Position numbers and translations under genes: made by a program | Part shown: piece by piece, positions 10,165-21,120 of the stretch | How the letters are laid out: every line of letters begins with the position of its first letter | Numbering within the stretch: the stretch's first letter is position 1 | Assembly (NCBI GenBank): GCA_021234155.1 | Contig: JAJEKV010000038.1 | Coordinates: 11,427,190 to 11,491,189 of the forward strand | Reading direction: 5' to 3' | DNA: 64,000 nucleotides | Source of the DNA: Isoetes taiwanensis | Lineage: Eukaryota; Streptophyta; Lycopodiopsida; Isoetales; Isoetaceae | Notes under the pieces: model-generated | Databases searched by the model: none | What the model saw: the letters and a program-made list of their open reading frames with translations, nothing else | Told to the model about the DNA's origin: nothing

Positions 10165-11472
10165 TGAGGTGCCAATAATCTTATCCGGATCAGGAAAGGT
10201 GATGAGTAAAAGACAGCCTTTCGAACTCGGTATGGTCATTTCAAGTATATCGTCATGCCTTTCGGTCTTACCAATACTCCAATAGTCTTTCAGCACATGG
10301 CTAATGATGTTTTTTCGGGAGACTTTGGATCTGTTTGTGATCATCTATCTGGATGATATTCCACTTTATTCGAAGACTTTGGCAGAGCATGAAGAACATG
10401 TGCGAAAGGTCCTTCAGAAGTTGTGGGAACATGGACTTTATGCCAAACTGAAGAAGTGTCAATTCAAGCAGGATAATGTTGAGTTTCTTGGCTATCGCGT
10501 CACACCTCAGGGTGTTTCCATAGATCTAGAGAAGGTCAACACAGTTCTTGAATGGAAAACACCTTCCTTAGTTAAAGATGTACAGTATTTCTTGGGGTTT
10601 GCCAACCTTTATCGCCGCTTCATAAAAAACTATTCGGAGATTGTCTTGCCTTTGACACATCTCACCAGGAAGGATGTCCCTTCTAGTGGACAATTGAAGA
10701 AGAATCATCATTCATCACTCTGAAGCATGTCTTTACAGTTGCACCTATTCTTACACACCCGAATCCTTCGCTCCCTATGTTCTCGAAGCCGATGCATCAG
10801 ATTTTGCTCTTGGCAGCATCTTATCGCAAGAGGGGGATGATCATGAGCTGCACTCGATCCCCTATCATTCTCGAAAGTTCCAGGCTGCTGAGATCAACTA
10901 TCTTATTTACGATAAGGAACTTTTGGCGATCGTTGACTCTTTTCAGGAGTGGTGATGATTTTTTGAAGGTTCTCCTCATAAAGTGGCTTTGTATATGGAC
11001 CACATCGCAACCTGAAATATTTTCAATCTGCTCGAGTTTTTAATCGTCGTCAGGCTCGATGGCATACACATGTGCTATTTCATTTTGATTTCATCATCAA
11101 ATTTCAGCCTGGCACACTTCAAGGGAAACTAGATGCCCTTTCTCATAGATCCTATTTCGAACCTAAGGCGAGGGAGCCAACATTTGATCAATAATCACAG
11201 GTTATTCTAGGACCTAATCGTTTCCAACTTATGGCCATCACCTTGTTCGAAAGGCTTCATGATACATCCTTGTTGGAGTCTATTCGAGCATCTCTTCTTC
11301 CCGATCCTTTGGCGCAGGATGTACCTTCACATCTTGGCTTAACGTCATCTTCCCCGCAATGAGATCTTTGTACGCTCATGTGATATTTGCTGTCGTGCAA
11401 AACCTCCCAAGCACCATCCAAATGGCCTGCTTCAGCCTTTAGAAGTTCTAGCCGGTCCTTGGAAGAGCATTT
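10165..11472 (+). pseudogene. Ty3/gypsy pol: RT-RNase H and start of integrase, frameshifted
   Basis: The plus strand carries, in order: RT motifs [18 protein letters not shown] (about 10220-10275, own frame); an ORF at 10304-10723 with the catalytic YLDDI box and FLGFANLYRRFIKNYS; an RNase H start PYVLEADASDFALG (about 10775) with EINYLIYDKELLA; and, after another break, [10 protein letters not shown] and [10 protein letters not shown] (about 11010-11060). It ends with the connector LEVLAGPWKSI (to 11472). This is the standard Ty3/gypsy order with YxDD RT. Gag and protease are missing. The connector stops abruptly where an LTR element begins, and the integrase core resumes at 23641. Several frame breaks make it non-functional. 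Confidence 0.85.
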
Positions 11473-11776
11473 TGTTGATTGTGAGTTCTTGGCATACATC
11501 CTGTAGCAGCAGTCTATGACTGCCAGACGCTACAAAGCTACCATGCTCATGATCACAAAATAAGAACAAGAAGAACAAAATATGTACAAAGAGTGAAGGA
11601 AACATGCGCCAAATGAGGCTCTCCAAATTTGAGATAAAACCTAGCGTAGACCGCAACTGAGCCCTACATCTAGCTAAATCTAAACCCTACACTTATGCTA
11701 ACCTAAACATGTCAAGTGTCGTCTGCCACCACTGACACTTAGCATGTGCACAATGTTAACCACTAGGTGGTTAACA
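11473..11776 (-). repeat. 3' LTR of the non-coding LTR element
   Basis: Matches 23304-23640 over its length, including GAGTTCTTGGCATACA, AACAAGAAGAACAAAATATG, CTACATCTAGCTAAATC and CAAGTGTCGTCTGCCACC, with roughly 7-8% substitutions plus one deletion of about 36 bp near 11642. The polypurine tract adjoining it (11777-11796, minus strand) marks it as the 3' copy. Confidence 0.85.
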
Positions 11777-14700
11777 CTGCCTCCCCCTAAAAGGTTTTAG
11801 CACAAAAACATGTACAGACTTTTATAAGACAAGTCCGACAATTACAGCAGCGTGCCAAAAATTTAGGGGTGTAAATGATGGTAATGGTTAGGTTGTGTCG
11901 CCATAAAAAGATCTTCATAAATGTGTTGATGACGATGAAGATCCGAAGGAATGTCGATGGCAGCACTGGGATCATAGAAACTGGGACAAGAAAAACATGA
12001 AGACCATCCCCTTATATCATGGGTAAGTCCATTGTAACAAATAATGCTCAAAATTTCACTTAAAAACAATTATAATAGGGGATCGTCAAAAACATAAGCA
12101 CCATGAAGCGTCCCCCGTGATCAGCAATATAAAACTTGAATATATATGGAAGAGAGCGTGACTGGACTTTTTTTTATCACGGGGTGAGCCATGAGCTATG
12201 AGCGTAACCATGGTCGTGGTCCCCCTTTTTTTGACGTGGTGGGCATGCGTAGGCGTGGAAACAAGGAGCGTGGTTTTGGCGTGAGCAAGCACGTGCATAA
12301 AATAGTGAGTGTGGCTTTTGTGTGGGCTGTGAGCATGGCTCTGTTATTAGCATGGCCCGTGGGCTGTGAAAAAAAGTGTGATCCTGATAACAGCTGGTGA
12401 AAGAACTGATGGTGGGTCGGACCTGACGCGCCCGTGGACGCCGTGAGCCATGGGCGTGGCCGTGAGATGAGCCATAAGGGCATAACCTGTTATAAATGAG
12501 GCGTGTCACAAATATATCCCTGAAATTATGGCATGAGCCCTAAAATAGGCGTGAACCCTAAAAATATGCTCTGTTTGGCAGCCGGCTATGGCAATGCTTT
12601 ATTCATCTATTTCAAGAAGCGGTGCTTCATCCTTCTATTTTAAGAAGCAATCATGGCAATTGAGATATATAAAGGGCAAAGCCGATTTTTTTGCTATAGA
12701 TAAGTATGGCTAGTTTATTCCTGTGCCTAGGATGCAGACAGGAGACTCTGCTTGCTGAGCAAAATCTGCTTGCTGAATAGAATTTGAATAGGCATTTGTT
12801 GGATAAACTCGAATAGACGAAATAGCCCGTGGAATCTGTGTGGGATAGAGAAAATATCTGACTCTGCTCAACAAAGATGTCCGAATTTAATCTTCTAGCC
12901 TTGACTGATGAAAAGATTTTGTTTGTTTGCAGATGATGTAGACCAAAGAGCTTAATAAATCCGACTTGGGGCTTTGAAAATTTCTTCACAGATGGCTTGC
13001 TTGAAGACTTCTCTGCAGCCTGTATATCTTGGGAAAATGGGTGGGGGCTAGCCACAGTGATGTTGGCCCTCTTGAAAGAACTCAAGAAGATATTTGCAAA
13101 TGCTTAACAGTGCAGGAATAACTCAGTAAATGGTTTAACAAGTGTGTGCCTAAGAGATAAAAATAAGCAAGAAGCTGGTTTCGACTGTAAATAATAGCAG
13201 GATGCCACAAAAACTCTGTAATTCTGGATGTGCTTGCTGCCTGTGCTTGATATGCTTTGAGAAATGATGCTCACTTGAACTGTTCTTGAACTTTGCTTTC
13301 TTGCAGGTGATGCAGATGAAAAAAGAACGATTATCCTCCATGGAAATTTGATACTTGAACTGACTTATAGGGGGCTAGCCAAGCTGCTGGCCCTCGATTA
13401 ATAAATAGCTCTGAAATAGAACAGCTCTGCACGGTTTGGAGCTTACTGGACAGGTGCTACAAAGGATCACTACAGGGGCTTAAAGGGGGCTAGCTGATTG
13501 CTGACGCTCTAAAAATAATCTGAAGAAGAAATCTTCATAAAACCTTGGGATACCTTGCTGATGTGCTTCATGAGATCAATAATTTTGTTTTTTTGGCTAT
13601 GCAAAAGTACAAATTTTCTGATAAACCAAGATAAAGTAGAAGAGAACAAAGAAACAATCACGATTTTTCTGATAATAGTTTCAACAGAGAGAAGATAGAA
13701 AAATGGGATCAAATACTTGATTTTCCCAATATTTTTGCAGAGAGGAGTGCTGTCAACACTCCAAAAATCCTTGACTGTAAAACTGCGCTTGCTGCGCCAA
13801 TCACAAGGAGCCCAAAAATGAACTATTACATTAAACTGGCATCAAAATGCTTAAAAACCATGGTATATGTGGTTTTTTATGCACGAATTTATTTTGATAG
13901 AAGAAAACCACATCCCATAGTGGTTTGTTGAGATTATAGTGATTTATGACATGGTTATCCATGTTGGTTATTGGAACTATAATGGATTCTTAAAGCTAGC
14001 TAAGGTTTATAAGATAGTTTCATGCATACAATAGTGGTATATTAAAACTAGTAATGGTTTGTTAAAAGTATCTTGAATATATCGTGTTTTGGATGCTAGT
14101 TTTATTATACCCAATATCATGTATATGACATGGATTTAAGACATTTAAGCTCATTGGGCACATGTTTTATGGGTGCTCAAGCTTTATAATGATGTGGTGG
14201 GTTGAATGCGATATAAGGACAACTGGTTATTTATACATCTATTTTTTTTTTTTTTTTTTTGGAGGGGGGTTGATGCTATGGGTGTTGTGATGGGCAAATG
14301 TTTTATGAACTTTGTGCAAAGAGTCATATTATATATCATCATGGGCTATATTAAAATGTATTATTGTCTATTGATGTTGATGATTGAGGTTAATTGTTTG
14401 GTTCACTTGATCGATGCCGTAAAGGTCTCAAGTTCAAGTCCTCATGTAGACATGCAATATAAGGTGAATGGGGGCTTGTTGCCCCCAAAGAGCAACACAC
14501 TAACTACTGCTCTAAGCTTTAAGACTAGGTCGGAGTTTGGAAGACCTTTGTAGGTAACATTGGTGCGAAGATCAAGAGGAATTCATCTTCAAGGTCAAAC
14601 TTCAAAAAAGGTATTATATTTAAGGTTAAACATTTGGTCAAGGAATGTTTTAGAAGACACTGGGTTAAGAAGATTGGAAGATGCTCATTTGAAGTTTCGA

Positions 14701-16138
14701 AGTTAAATCTTGAAAGACCCCATGGTACATGCTTCTAAGCCCTAGTCATTTTCTCCACTTCCCTATCCACATTCCATTTTTATTCCACTATGCTCACTTT
14801 TGCCAAATATTCACCTTTGCCTCTTCTTAGCCTAGCCATTTTCCTATTTTCACCTTCATTATGCCCACCTTGCCATATATCCCCCTTTGAGAATTTTTAC
14901 CTAGCCCATTTCTCTCTTTATTCCTATATATACTACCATAAGCCATCCATTTCCACCATTTCAATTCATACTCCATACCTTTTATGTTAAAAGTTTTACA
15001 CCTTTGCTATTGTGGTCAAAATCCATGCCACTATCTCTTTCATATCCATTACCCTTCACTCTTTGTGAAACACTTTTAACCATCAAAACTCCACCTTCTC
15101 ATTTTTACACTTATTCCATTACCATTGCTTCAATATTGTTTTTTGCCCTCACTCCTTGCCCCATTATTTTGTTGCCTCGCTTCCAAATATACCTTGATGA
15201 CGTCGCCCTCACTTCATTCAAGATATGTACTATGCAAAATCCATAGCCAATGTTCCTAGAGGTCCCATTAATGCGTGCATGGCTAATATTGGATCCTTGA
15301 AATGACCTAAGCCTTTTTATTTTTAGCCCTCGAGACCTGTAAAACAACCATTATTAAAAGGCTCAAATATCCGTATACGGTTGAAATACATAAAGAAAAA
15401 ATGGAAATACTCGGGCCTCCTTCGCGAAATACTCCCCCGAACCCTAGAATCAAGGTAATCAGCTTAAATCATGTTTAAGAAGCTTATATGCTCTTTTGCT
15501 CAAATGTTTTGTACATTGGAGGAGTTCCGCTTCATATCCGGCACCTTACTAGTAGTCCACAGGCGTTTCGCCAGTTCGTTAGGAATTCCGCCAATCTGTT
15601 TGGAAGACCTGCCTGAGCGACTATCTGTTGTCTTTGGTTTCAAAATTCTAGTGACTCGAAATCCTAACGCGGCATGTTTGAGCCACCTTGGCATGTTGGA
15701 GCCCATGTTAATTGGAACACGGTTAATTGAATTGACAACGGGAGAAAATAGCTTTTTTTTTTTTGAGGCGGACGGAAAAAAAGAAAATGCTTTATATATG
15801 TTTAGATAATAATTATAGCGATTTCGAAAATATGCAGGCAAGTGATTTTCGAAATTGGGGTTAGGGTTCAGAATGGCAAATGCTTTTTGATCTGGGTTTA
15901 GGATTCAGAACGGCATGGCGCCGGAGATAGGTCCCGAACAGTCTTGATGCAATGGCAGATCCTCACCGACCACCGGTATGTTGCATTTGATTGGAATGTA
16001 GGTTGCTCGTCTTTGGGGCACAGATTCTTTGTGTCTGCATTTCGTTATGACAGGCCAGATCATTGTAACTCCACACAGCAATGGAGCTTCTGCAGGAACA
16101 TATGCTGACTACGGCAAAACTCCGCTTTAATTTTTCTT

Positions 16139-16343
16139 TATTCAACTTCAAGAAACAAAGAATCAACTACAGAAGAACGGAGATAATTGTCTGGAAATCT
16201 TATTGAAACTATCAGAGAATACACGGATATAGATATCCCTGACATGTAGGAGCTGCTAAGTTTAGCAACCGTCAGTTTTAGCTAACATCTGTCCATTTTA
16301 GAACCATTGGGTTATTTTGTCTCAAATATTATAATTACCAACA
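16139..16343 (-). repeat. copia 3' LTR
   Basis: Same length as the 5' LTR, with two visible differences (ATCAACTAC/ATCAAATAC and ACATCTGTCC/ACATTTGTCC). The polypurine tract (minus strand TTTGAGGAGGAG, 16344-16355) abuts it. Confidence 0.92.
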
Positions 16344-16643
16344 CTCCTCCTCAAAATAAACCCTTCACTCCTGTTTCAATCAGTAGTTCAACGAAGAAAT
16401 GTTCACCTAAACTTCAATGAAAGTTAAACTACAAAAAAAGAAAAAGAAATTTCGTTAATATGAAGATCGCATCCCTCCAACAGTCTTCAAAACTTTGCAA
16501 AGATCCCTTAAACTCTGAATGAATGCTTCACAAGTGAACCATTCATGAATCATGTCTTCATTCTCGCTACAATTTACCAAAGATATTCAAACCTCGCACC
16601 ATTCCAAGTTCTCGCGAACGCGACTTAAGAAATTTCTTCTTCC

Positions 16644-17254
16644 CTAAAGCTTTAGTAAAACATCCATGATCATTTTGTCGGTTCTTAAATGCTTAATGAC
16701 AACATGTCCTTCATTGACCTTTTTCGTAAAATGGAATTGCACCTCAATGTGCTTTGCTTTCGAGAAGTTTGTTGGATTCTTTGCTAAAGATAACCGCAGA
16801 GAATTATCATTATGTATAATTGGTAGCCTTAGCTTGAGGCACGTAAAGTTCTCTAAGCAATCTCCCCGAGCCAAATACATTCCTTAGTTATTGTTTGCAT
16901 AAAGCCATATACTCGGACTCACATGTAGACGATAAAGATTAGCCGCCTTTTGTTTTCTTTGCACCAATCTCCATCGCTCCCCTTGCGTAAGGAAACAAAA
17001 GCCGGTTCTAGACTTTCTAGCTCTTGAATCCCCCGTGATAATTCGGCATCCGCAAAGGCTTGAAGAACAAGGGGCGGAGAAAATTTATGCTGATAGCAGA
17101 TACCAAAGGTTGCTTGGGCATGAAGATATCGAAGCAATCTTTTTAAAGCCAACCAATGTTCGGGTGCAGGACTGTCAAGAAATTGGCTGAGGGTAATAGT
17201 GGCTTGAGCTATATCAGGACGTGTGCACACCATCAAATGCATCAAGGAGCCCAC
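16644..17254 (-). pseudogene. copia RNase H region, frameshifted
   Basis: ORF 16919-17254 begins GSLMHLMVCTRPDIAQA and continues HWLALKRLLRYLH, the RT-RNase H connection, with an AFADAELS segment replacing the usual DADWA box. ORF 16644-16880, in another frame, contains HNDNSLRLSLAKNP, KAKHIEVQFHF and HLRTDKMIMDVLLK, the end of RNase H. At least one frame break lies near 16900. The sequence between the last stop (16644) and the 3' LTR is non-coding. Confidence 0.85.
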
Positions 17255-18309
17255 AATGCTACTCTGAAAGAAAGTCCACCAAAAGCATTTGCTGCAGGTG
17301 GAAGAGAAATAGCAGGCATATGAAAAACAGCCGGGGTAGCAACTCCCTTGCTACCATGCATATTACAGGCTTGCAAAAGGTTATAGACAAATTTGGATTG
17401 ATGAATAAGAATATTGTGGGACAGAGGATCTCTACTAACTTGAATACCAAGAAAGTAATGCAAATCGCCCAAATCTGTCATGTGAAAGCGGGCAGCTAAA
17501 GCAACTTTGGTATCTTTCATCAACTCGGAATTATCACTTGCCAAAATCAGGTCATCTACGTACAAGACAATAATAATTTCATAAGCATTGTGCCTCTTGC
17601 AGTAGATGTTCCAGTCTGCATGACTCCTTGCAAATCCTTGTTGCGTGAAAAATTTGTGAATGGTATGATACCACTGCCGTGGGGATTGCTTGAGCCCATA
17701 GATTGCCTTGTGCAGCTTATAGACTTTACCTTCTTGGCCAGTTTGTACAAAACCCGGAGCCTGTCTAAGATAGACTTCTTCTTGCAACGTACCATGTAAA
17801 AATGCCGTCTTGACGTCCATTTGTTGCAAATCATAATTCTGAGCTGCCGCCATTGCTAACACTGCTCGTACAGAACTCAGCCTAGCAACTGGCGCAAAAG
17901 TTTCAGTGTAATCCACGCTGGGAACCTGAGAACATCCCATGGCAACCAATCGTGCTTTGTATTTGCTAACAGCATTATGCTCATTATATTTAATTTTGTA
18001 AATCCATTTAGAATTTACCACTTTTCTTCCTTTGGGCAGATCTGCAAGAGTCCATGTTTCATTGTCCACTAAGGACTGAAATTCCTCACTCATGGCTTTC
18101 AGCCATTCTTCCTTCTTAGTACTTTGCATGGCATGGGAAAAGGTTTTGGGCTCATCAGGCAGAATGGTGCTATGAAAGGCAATATATCCAGACGTCTTCT
18201 TACCCTGTGAAGTAAGGTAGTCTTGCATACGACTAGTAAGGTGCCTAGTTCTGCTGGACCTCCTTAGTACAGCTTCTTCCGGATTCTTAAGATCAGAATT
18301 GGACACCAA
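17242..18309 (-). CDS. copia reverse transcriptase segment, 355 aa (separate frame)
   Basis: RVT_2-type RT. Residues 83-90 begin the domain (NETWTLAD), followed by KWIYKIKYN, YTETFAPVARLSS, the first catalytic Asp in MDVKTAFLHG (164-173), KAIYGLKQSPRQWY (201-214) and the active-site YVDDL (250-254), then LHYFLGIQVSR. The frame is lost near 17250, where the GSLMHLM start of the RNase H connection appears in another frame. Confidence 0.93.
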   Translation of the reverse strand: MVSNSDLKNPEEAVLRRSSRTRHLTSRMQDYLTSQGKKTSGYIAFHSTILPDEPKTFSHAMQSTKKEEWLKAMSEEFQSLVDNETWTLADLPKGRKVVNSKWIYKIKYNEHNAVSKYKARLVAMGCSQVPSVDYTETFAPVARLSSVRAVLAMAAAQNYDLQQMDVKTAFLHGTLQEEVYLRQAPGFVQTGQEGKVYKLHKAIYGLKQSPRQWYHTIHKFFTQQGFARSHADWNIYCKRHNAYEIIIVLYVDDLILASDNSELMKDTKVALAARFHMTDLGDLHYFLGIQVSRDPLSHNILIHQSKFVYNLLQACNMHGSKGVATPAVFHMPAISLPPAANAFGGLSFRVALWAP

Positions 18310-18387
18310 ATCATCTAGCTCACCATCACTATCCTCGGTTTCGAGGGAAATTCAACTTCATACTCGGAAGATTCTCCGTATGAACAT

Positions 18388-19470
18388 CTACAGATTCGCC
18401 TTCTTCATCATCGTAATTAGTATCACTATCGAAGAATTACTCAAAGCACAACATTTTATTGCCTCGGTCCCTTTTCCAAAATCAAAATTTTGTTCATCAA
18501 AACGAACACTTCTTCTAATGATCACCTTTTTATTTGAAGGAAGGAACAACCGATAACCCTTGATTTCATCTGAATAGCCCACGAACATACAAGGTACCGA
18601 TTTGTTTGACAACTTGTCTCGCTTCAGATGAGCATATGCATTACAGCCAAAATTTTTCATATGAACCATATCGGGTTTTTCGCCATCCACATTTCTTAAG
18701 GGGGCAGCCTTTGGAGATGCTTTTGTCGGTATTCTATTGAGCAAATAGACTGCTGTATGGACTGCCTCCCCCCAAAAAGAGGGGTCAATGTCATTTCCAA
18801 AAAGCATTGCGCGTGCACGCTCTAGAACAGTCCGATTCTTTCGTTCAACAATCCCATTTTGTTGATGCTCGTGAGACACCGATTTCTCATGCTTAATACC
18901 AAATTCTATGCAAAGTCTTTCAAATTTCTTATTGACAAACTCACCTCCCTGATCTGTCCTAATTTGCTTGATTGTGCATCCAGACTGATTTTCCACAAGT
19001 CTTTTCCAAATGACAAAACAACCAAACACCTCTGATTTCCTCTTTAAGAAATAGACCCACAATTTTCTACTAAAATCGTCTATTACTAAGAGAAAATACC
19101 TGGCACCACCTACAGATGGAACCTTGGCTTTACCCCAGACATCCATATGGACCAGTTCCAAGCATTTTTCTGCTCTATATGCTTTCCCTTTTGGAAATTT
19201 CCTCCTGTGCATTTTTCCCAGCATGCAACCTTCGCACAACTTTGATGGTTTTCCAATCTGCGGTAGACCATCCACTAACTTTTGTTTTGCCATTTCTTTT
19301 AAGAGCGGAAAGTTAGGATGTCCCAGTCTCTCGTGCCACAATTGGGTGCTGTCCAAAACAGAAGCAGTCAGGGCTGTTCGTTGAGACCAGCTCAACTGAT
19401 ACAAGTCTCCATCTCTACTGCCCATAGCTAACACATTTCTTTCTTCTGTCTTTGATGAGGCACTTTCCAT
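18388..19470 (-). CDS. copia integrase segment, 360 aa (separate frame)
   Basis: GAG-pre-integrase HHCC zinc finger: H46, H51, C79, C82 (WHERLGHPNF ... LCEGCMLGKMH). The catalytic core has D110 (LVHMDVWG), D173 (RTDQGGEF) and E209 (QNGIVERKN), a DD35E spacing. GYRLFLPSNKKVIIRRSVRFDE near residue 310 is the usual copia post-core region. It overlaps the Gag-protease frame by 56 bp in a different frame, so at least one frameshift separates them from the ancestral single polyprotein, and a second near 18385 separates it from the RT. All catalytic residues are present. Confidence 0.92.
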   Translation of the reverse strand: MESASSKTEERNVLAMGSRDGDLYQLSWSQRTALTASVLDSTQLWHERLGHPNFPLLKEMAKQKLVDGLPQIGKPSKLCEGCMLGKMHRRKFPKGKAYRAEKCLELVHMDVWGKAKVPSVGGARYFLLVIDDFSRKLWVYFLKRKSEVFGCFVIWKRLVENQSGCTIKQIRTDQGGEFVNKKFERLCIEFGIKHEKSVSHEHQQNGIVERKNRTVLERARAMLFGNDIDPSFWGEAVHTAVYLLNRIPTKASPKAAPLRNVDGEKPDMVHMKNFGCNAYAHLKRDKLSNKSVPCMFVGYSDEIKGYRLFLPSNKKVIIRRSVRFDEQNFDFGKGTEAIKCCALSNSSIVILITMMKKANL

Positions 19471-20866
19471 ACCCGAATTGCACCACTAAACTTGCATCAT
19501 CCAGTTTAGAAATAGACAAAAGATTTGCCTCCAAGTCAGGAACATGAAGAGCTTTCTTCAAACAAATGTCTCTTGTAGGCATTTGTAGCTTAACCGTTCC
19601 AATTCCAACAATATCAAGATTTCCTTTGCCTACTTTTACCTTGCTGTTCTTAACACCTTGATATTCCACAAAGAGTTCTCGTTTGGATGTCATATGATCT
19701 GAGGCTCCAGAATCTAGGTACCAAATTCCATATGGAGTTTGTGCCACAAAATATCCTACTGCTTGTATCATGAAAAGACTGTCAAAGCAGGACTGCAAAT
19801 ATTCTACAACTGCCTTTATCATTTTAAAAATCTCATGTTTGAAAAACAGAAAGGCATCTGTTAAGATAATGAAAAGAATCCCATACCATGCTAATTTGCT
19901 TGCACTGGTTCTTTCAACCATGCAAACAAAAGCCTTTTCAGAAACAAAGGAATCACTGCTCTCAGATGATTCTTTTTCTGAGTCAGATGTGGAAGCATAA
20001 GACTTGACCTTTTTTGCTTTATGTGTTGCTGCTTCCTTCTTTCTTCCATTATCTTTTCTCTTGTCAGGTCCTCTTTTCTTCCTCTTATCTGGTTCTGCAC
20101 AATCTTTAGCCAAGTGTCCAGTTTGACCACAATTGTAGCATTTTCTAGTTTCTTCTCTTCCACTCACCAAGGCTTGAAAGTCTCTAGAGGAACTCTTCTT
20201 TATGCCCTTTTGATTTTTCTCTTCCAAAAGCAGCTGCTGACATGCCCATTCCAGGTCTACCTTCTCAACAGATCCAATAATGTTCTTCACATTATTGTAC
20301 GAACTAGGCAGTCCCAACAAGAAAGCTCCTACAACCAAATCATCATCTAATGCTTTGTTCATACCCTGCAGTTGCTTTGCTGCTTGCCGGATAGTCCCAA
20401 TGTACTCTTCCATACTCATTTCTTCTCTCAACTTTGTATTAAAAACAATTGCATACAAATTTGCTTGAGTAGAAAAATGTTTCCTCCTGTAGGACTTCTG
20501 AAGTTCATCCCATGCTGCTTTGGCTGAGGATGCTTCTGCAATCTGAGGCATCAAGGTATCATCTAGGTAATGAAGGATCCTACTCTTTGCCGTCCAGTCT
20601 CTCAGCATCCATTTAGCCAAGGCATGCTTCTCAACTTCATCAGCCTTAACTTCCTCAACCTCAGAACTCCCTGCCTGAGTCTCTGTAGAAGCTATCAATC
20701 TCACATGCACCTCAGGCTTTGGTTCACCGTTGACAAATCTCACATGCACCTCAGGCTTTGGTTCATCACCGTTGACAATTCCCCACAGGCCTTTCTCACA
20801 CAGCTTTGCCTGCACTCTAATAAACCAGTAATAGGCGTTCCCATGGTTTAAATTCTCAATCTTCAT
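19415..20866 (-). CDS. copia Gag-protease polyprotein segment, 483 aa
   Basis: The start chosen is the ATG at 20866, the first Met after the primer site; an open frame runs back into the LTR but would not be translated from the genomic transcript. Residues 1-235 are a UBN2/gag-like capsid region (WFIRVQAKLCEKGLW, KAAWDELQKSY, FLLGLPSSYNNV). Residues 243-256 form a CCHC zinc knuckle (CYNCGQTGHLAKDC). A Lys/Arg-rich and Ser/Glu-rich linker follows. The aspartic protease site DSGASDHM is at 385-392. Two oddities: residues 32-56 contain a tandem 13-14 residue duplication (GDEPKPEVHVR / GEPKPEVHVR), and residues 326-345 are strongly hydrophobic, an unusual membrane-like stretch between knuckle and protease. 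The frame closes at 19415 after entering the integrase N-terminal region. Confidence 0.9.
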   Translation of the reverse strand: MKIENLNHGNAYYWFIRVQAKLCEKGLWGIVNGDEPKPEVHVRFVNGEPKPEVHVRLIASTETQAGSSEVEEVKADEVEKHALAKWMLRDWTAKSRILHYLDDTLMPQIAEASSAKAAWDELQKSYRRKHFSTQANLYAIVFNTKLREEMSMEEYIGTIRQAAKQLQGMNKALDDDLVVGAFLLGLPSSYNNVKNIIGSVEKVDLEWACQQLLLEEKNQKGIKKSSSRDFQALVSGREETRKCYNCGQTGHLAKDCAEPDKRKKRGPDKRKDNGRKKEAATHKAKKVKSYASTSDSEKESSESSDSFVSEKAFVCMVERTSASKLAWYGILFIILTDAFLFFKHEIFKMIKAVVEYLQSCFDSLFMIQAVGYFVAQTPYGIWYLDSGASDHMTSKRELFVEYQGVKNSKVKVGKGNLDIVGIGTVKLQMPTRDICLKKALHVPDLEANLLSISKLDDASLVVQFGYGKCLIKDRRKKCVSYGQ

Positions 20867-20903
20867 CTTGATTTCCCTGCAGTACGTCCTCAAGGTCGAT
20901 TCT

Positions 20904-21120
20904 GCTCTGATACCATATTCAACTTCAAGAAACAAAGAATCAAATACAGAAGAACGGAGATAATTGTCTGGAAATCTTATTGAAACTATCAGAGAATACA
21001 CGGATATAGATATCCCTGACATGTAGGAGCTGCTAAGTTTAGCAACCGTCAGTTTTAGCTAACATTTGTCCATTTTAGAACCATTGGGTTATTTTGTCTC
21101 AAATATTATAATTACCAACA
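20904..21120 (-). repeat. copia 5' LTR (20916-21120) and primer-binding site (20904-20915)
   Basis: The LTR is followed directly on the minus strand by TGGTATCAGAGC, the standard plant primer site complementary to initiator tRNA-Met. Confidence 0.92.

Larger units (their letters stand above)
16139..21120 (-). mobile_element. complete Ty1/copia retrotransposon, TSD TTCTT
   Basis: The element has 205-bp LTRs at 16139-16343 and 20916-21120 differing at about two positions, a tRNA-iMet primer site (20904-20915), a polypurine tract (16344-16355), and the order gag-protease-integrase-RT-RNase H on the minus strand, diagnostic of Ty1/copia. TTCTT occurs at 16134-16138 and 21121-21125 as the target-site duplication. 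LTR ends are TGTTGG at the 5' side and GTTGAATA at the 3' side, so the usual terminal CA is not present. Coding sequence is split into four frames. The insertion is younger than the surrounding CACAAGG transposon. Confidence 0.92.

Noticed and set aside
13451-13475. CACTACAGGGG as a possible CACTA end
   Set aside because: No inverted mate, no subterminal repeats and no target duplication around it.
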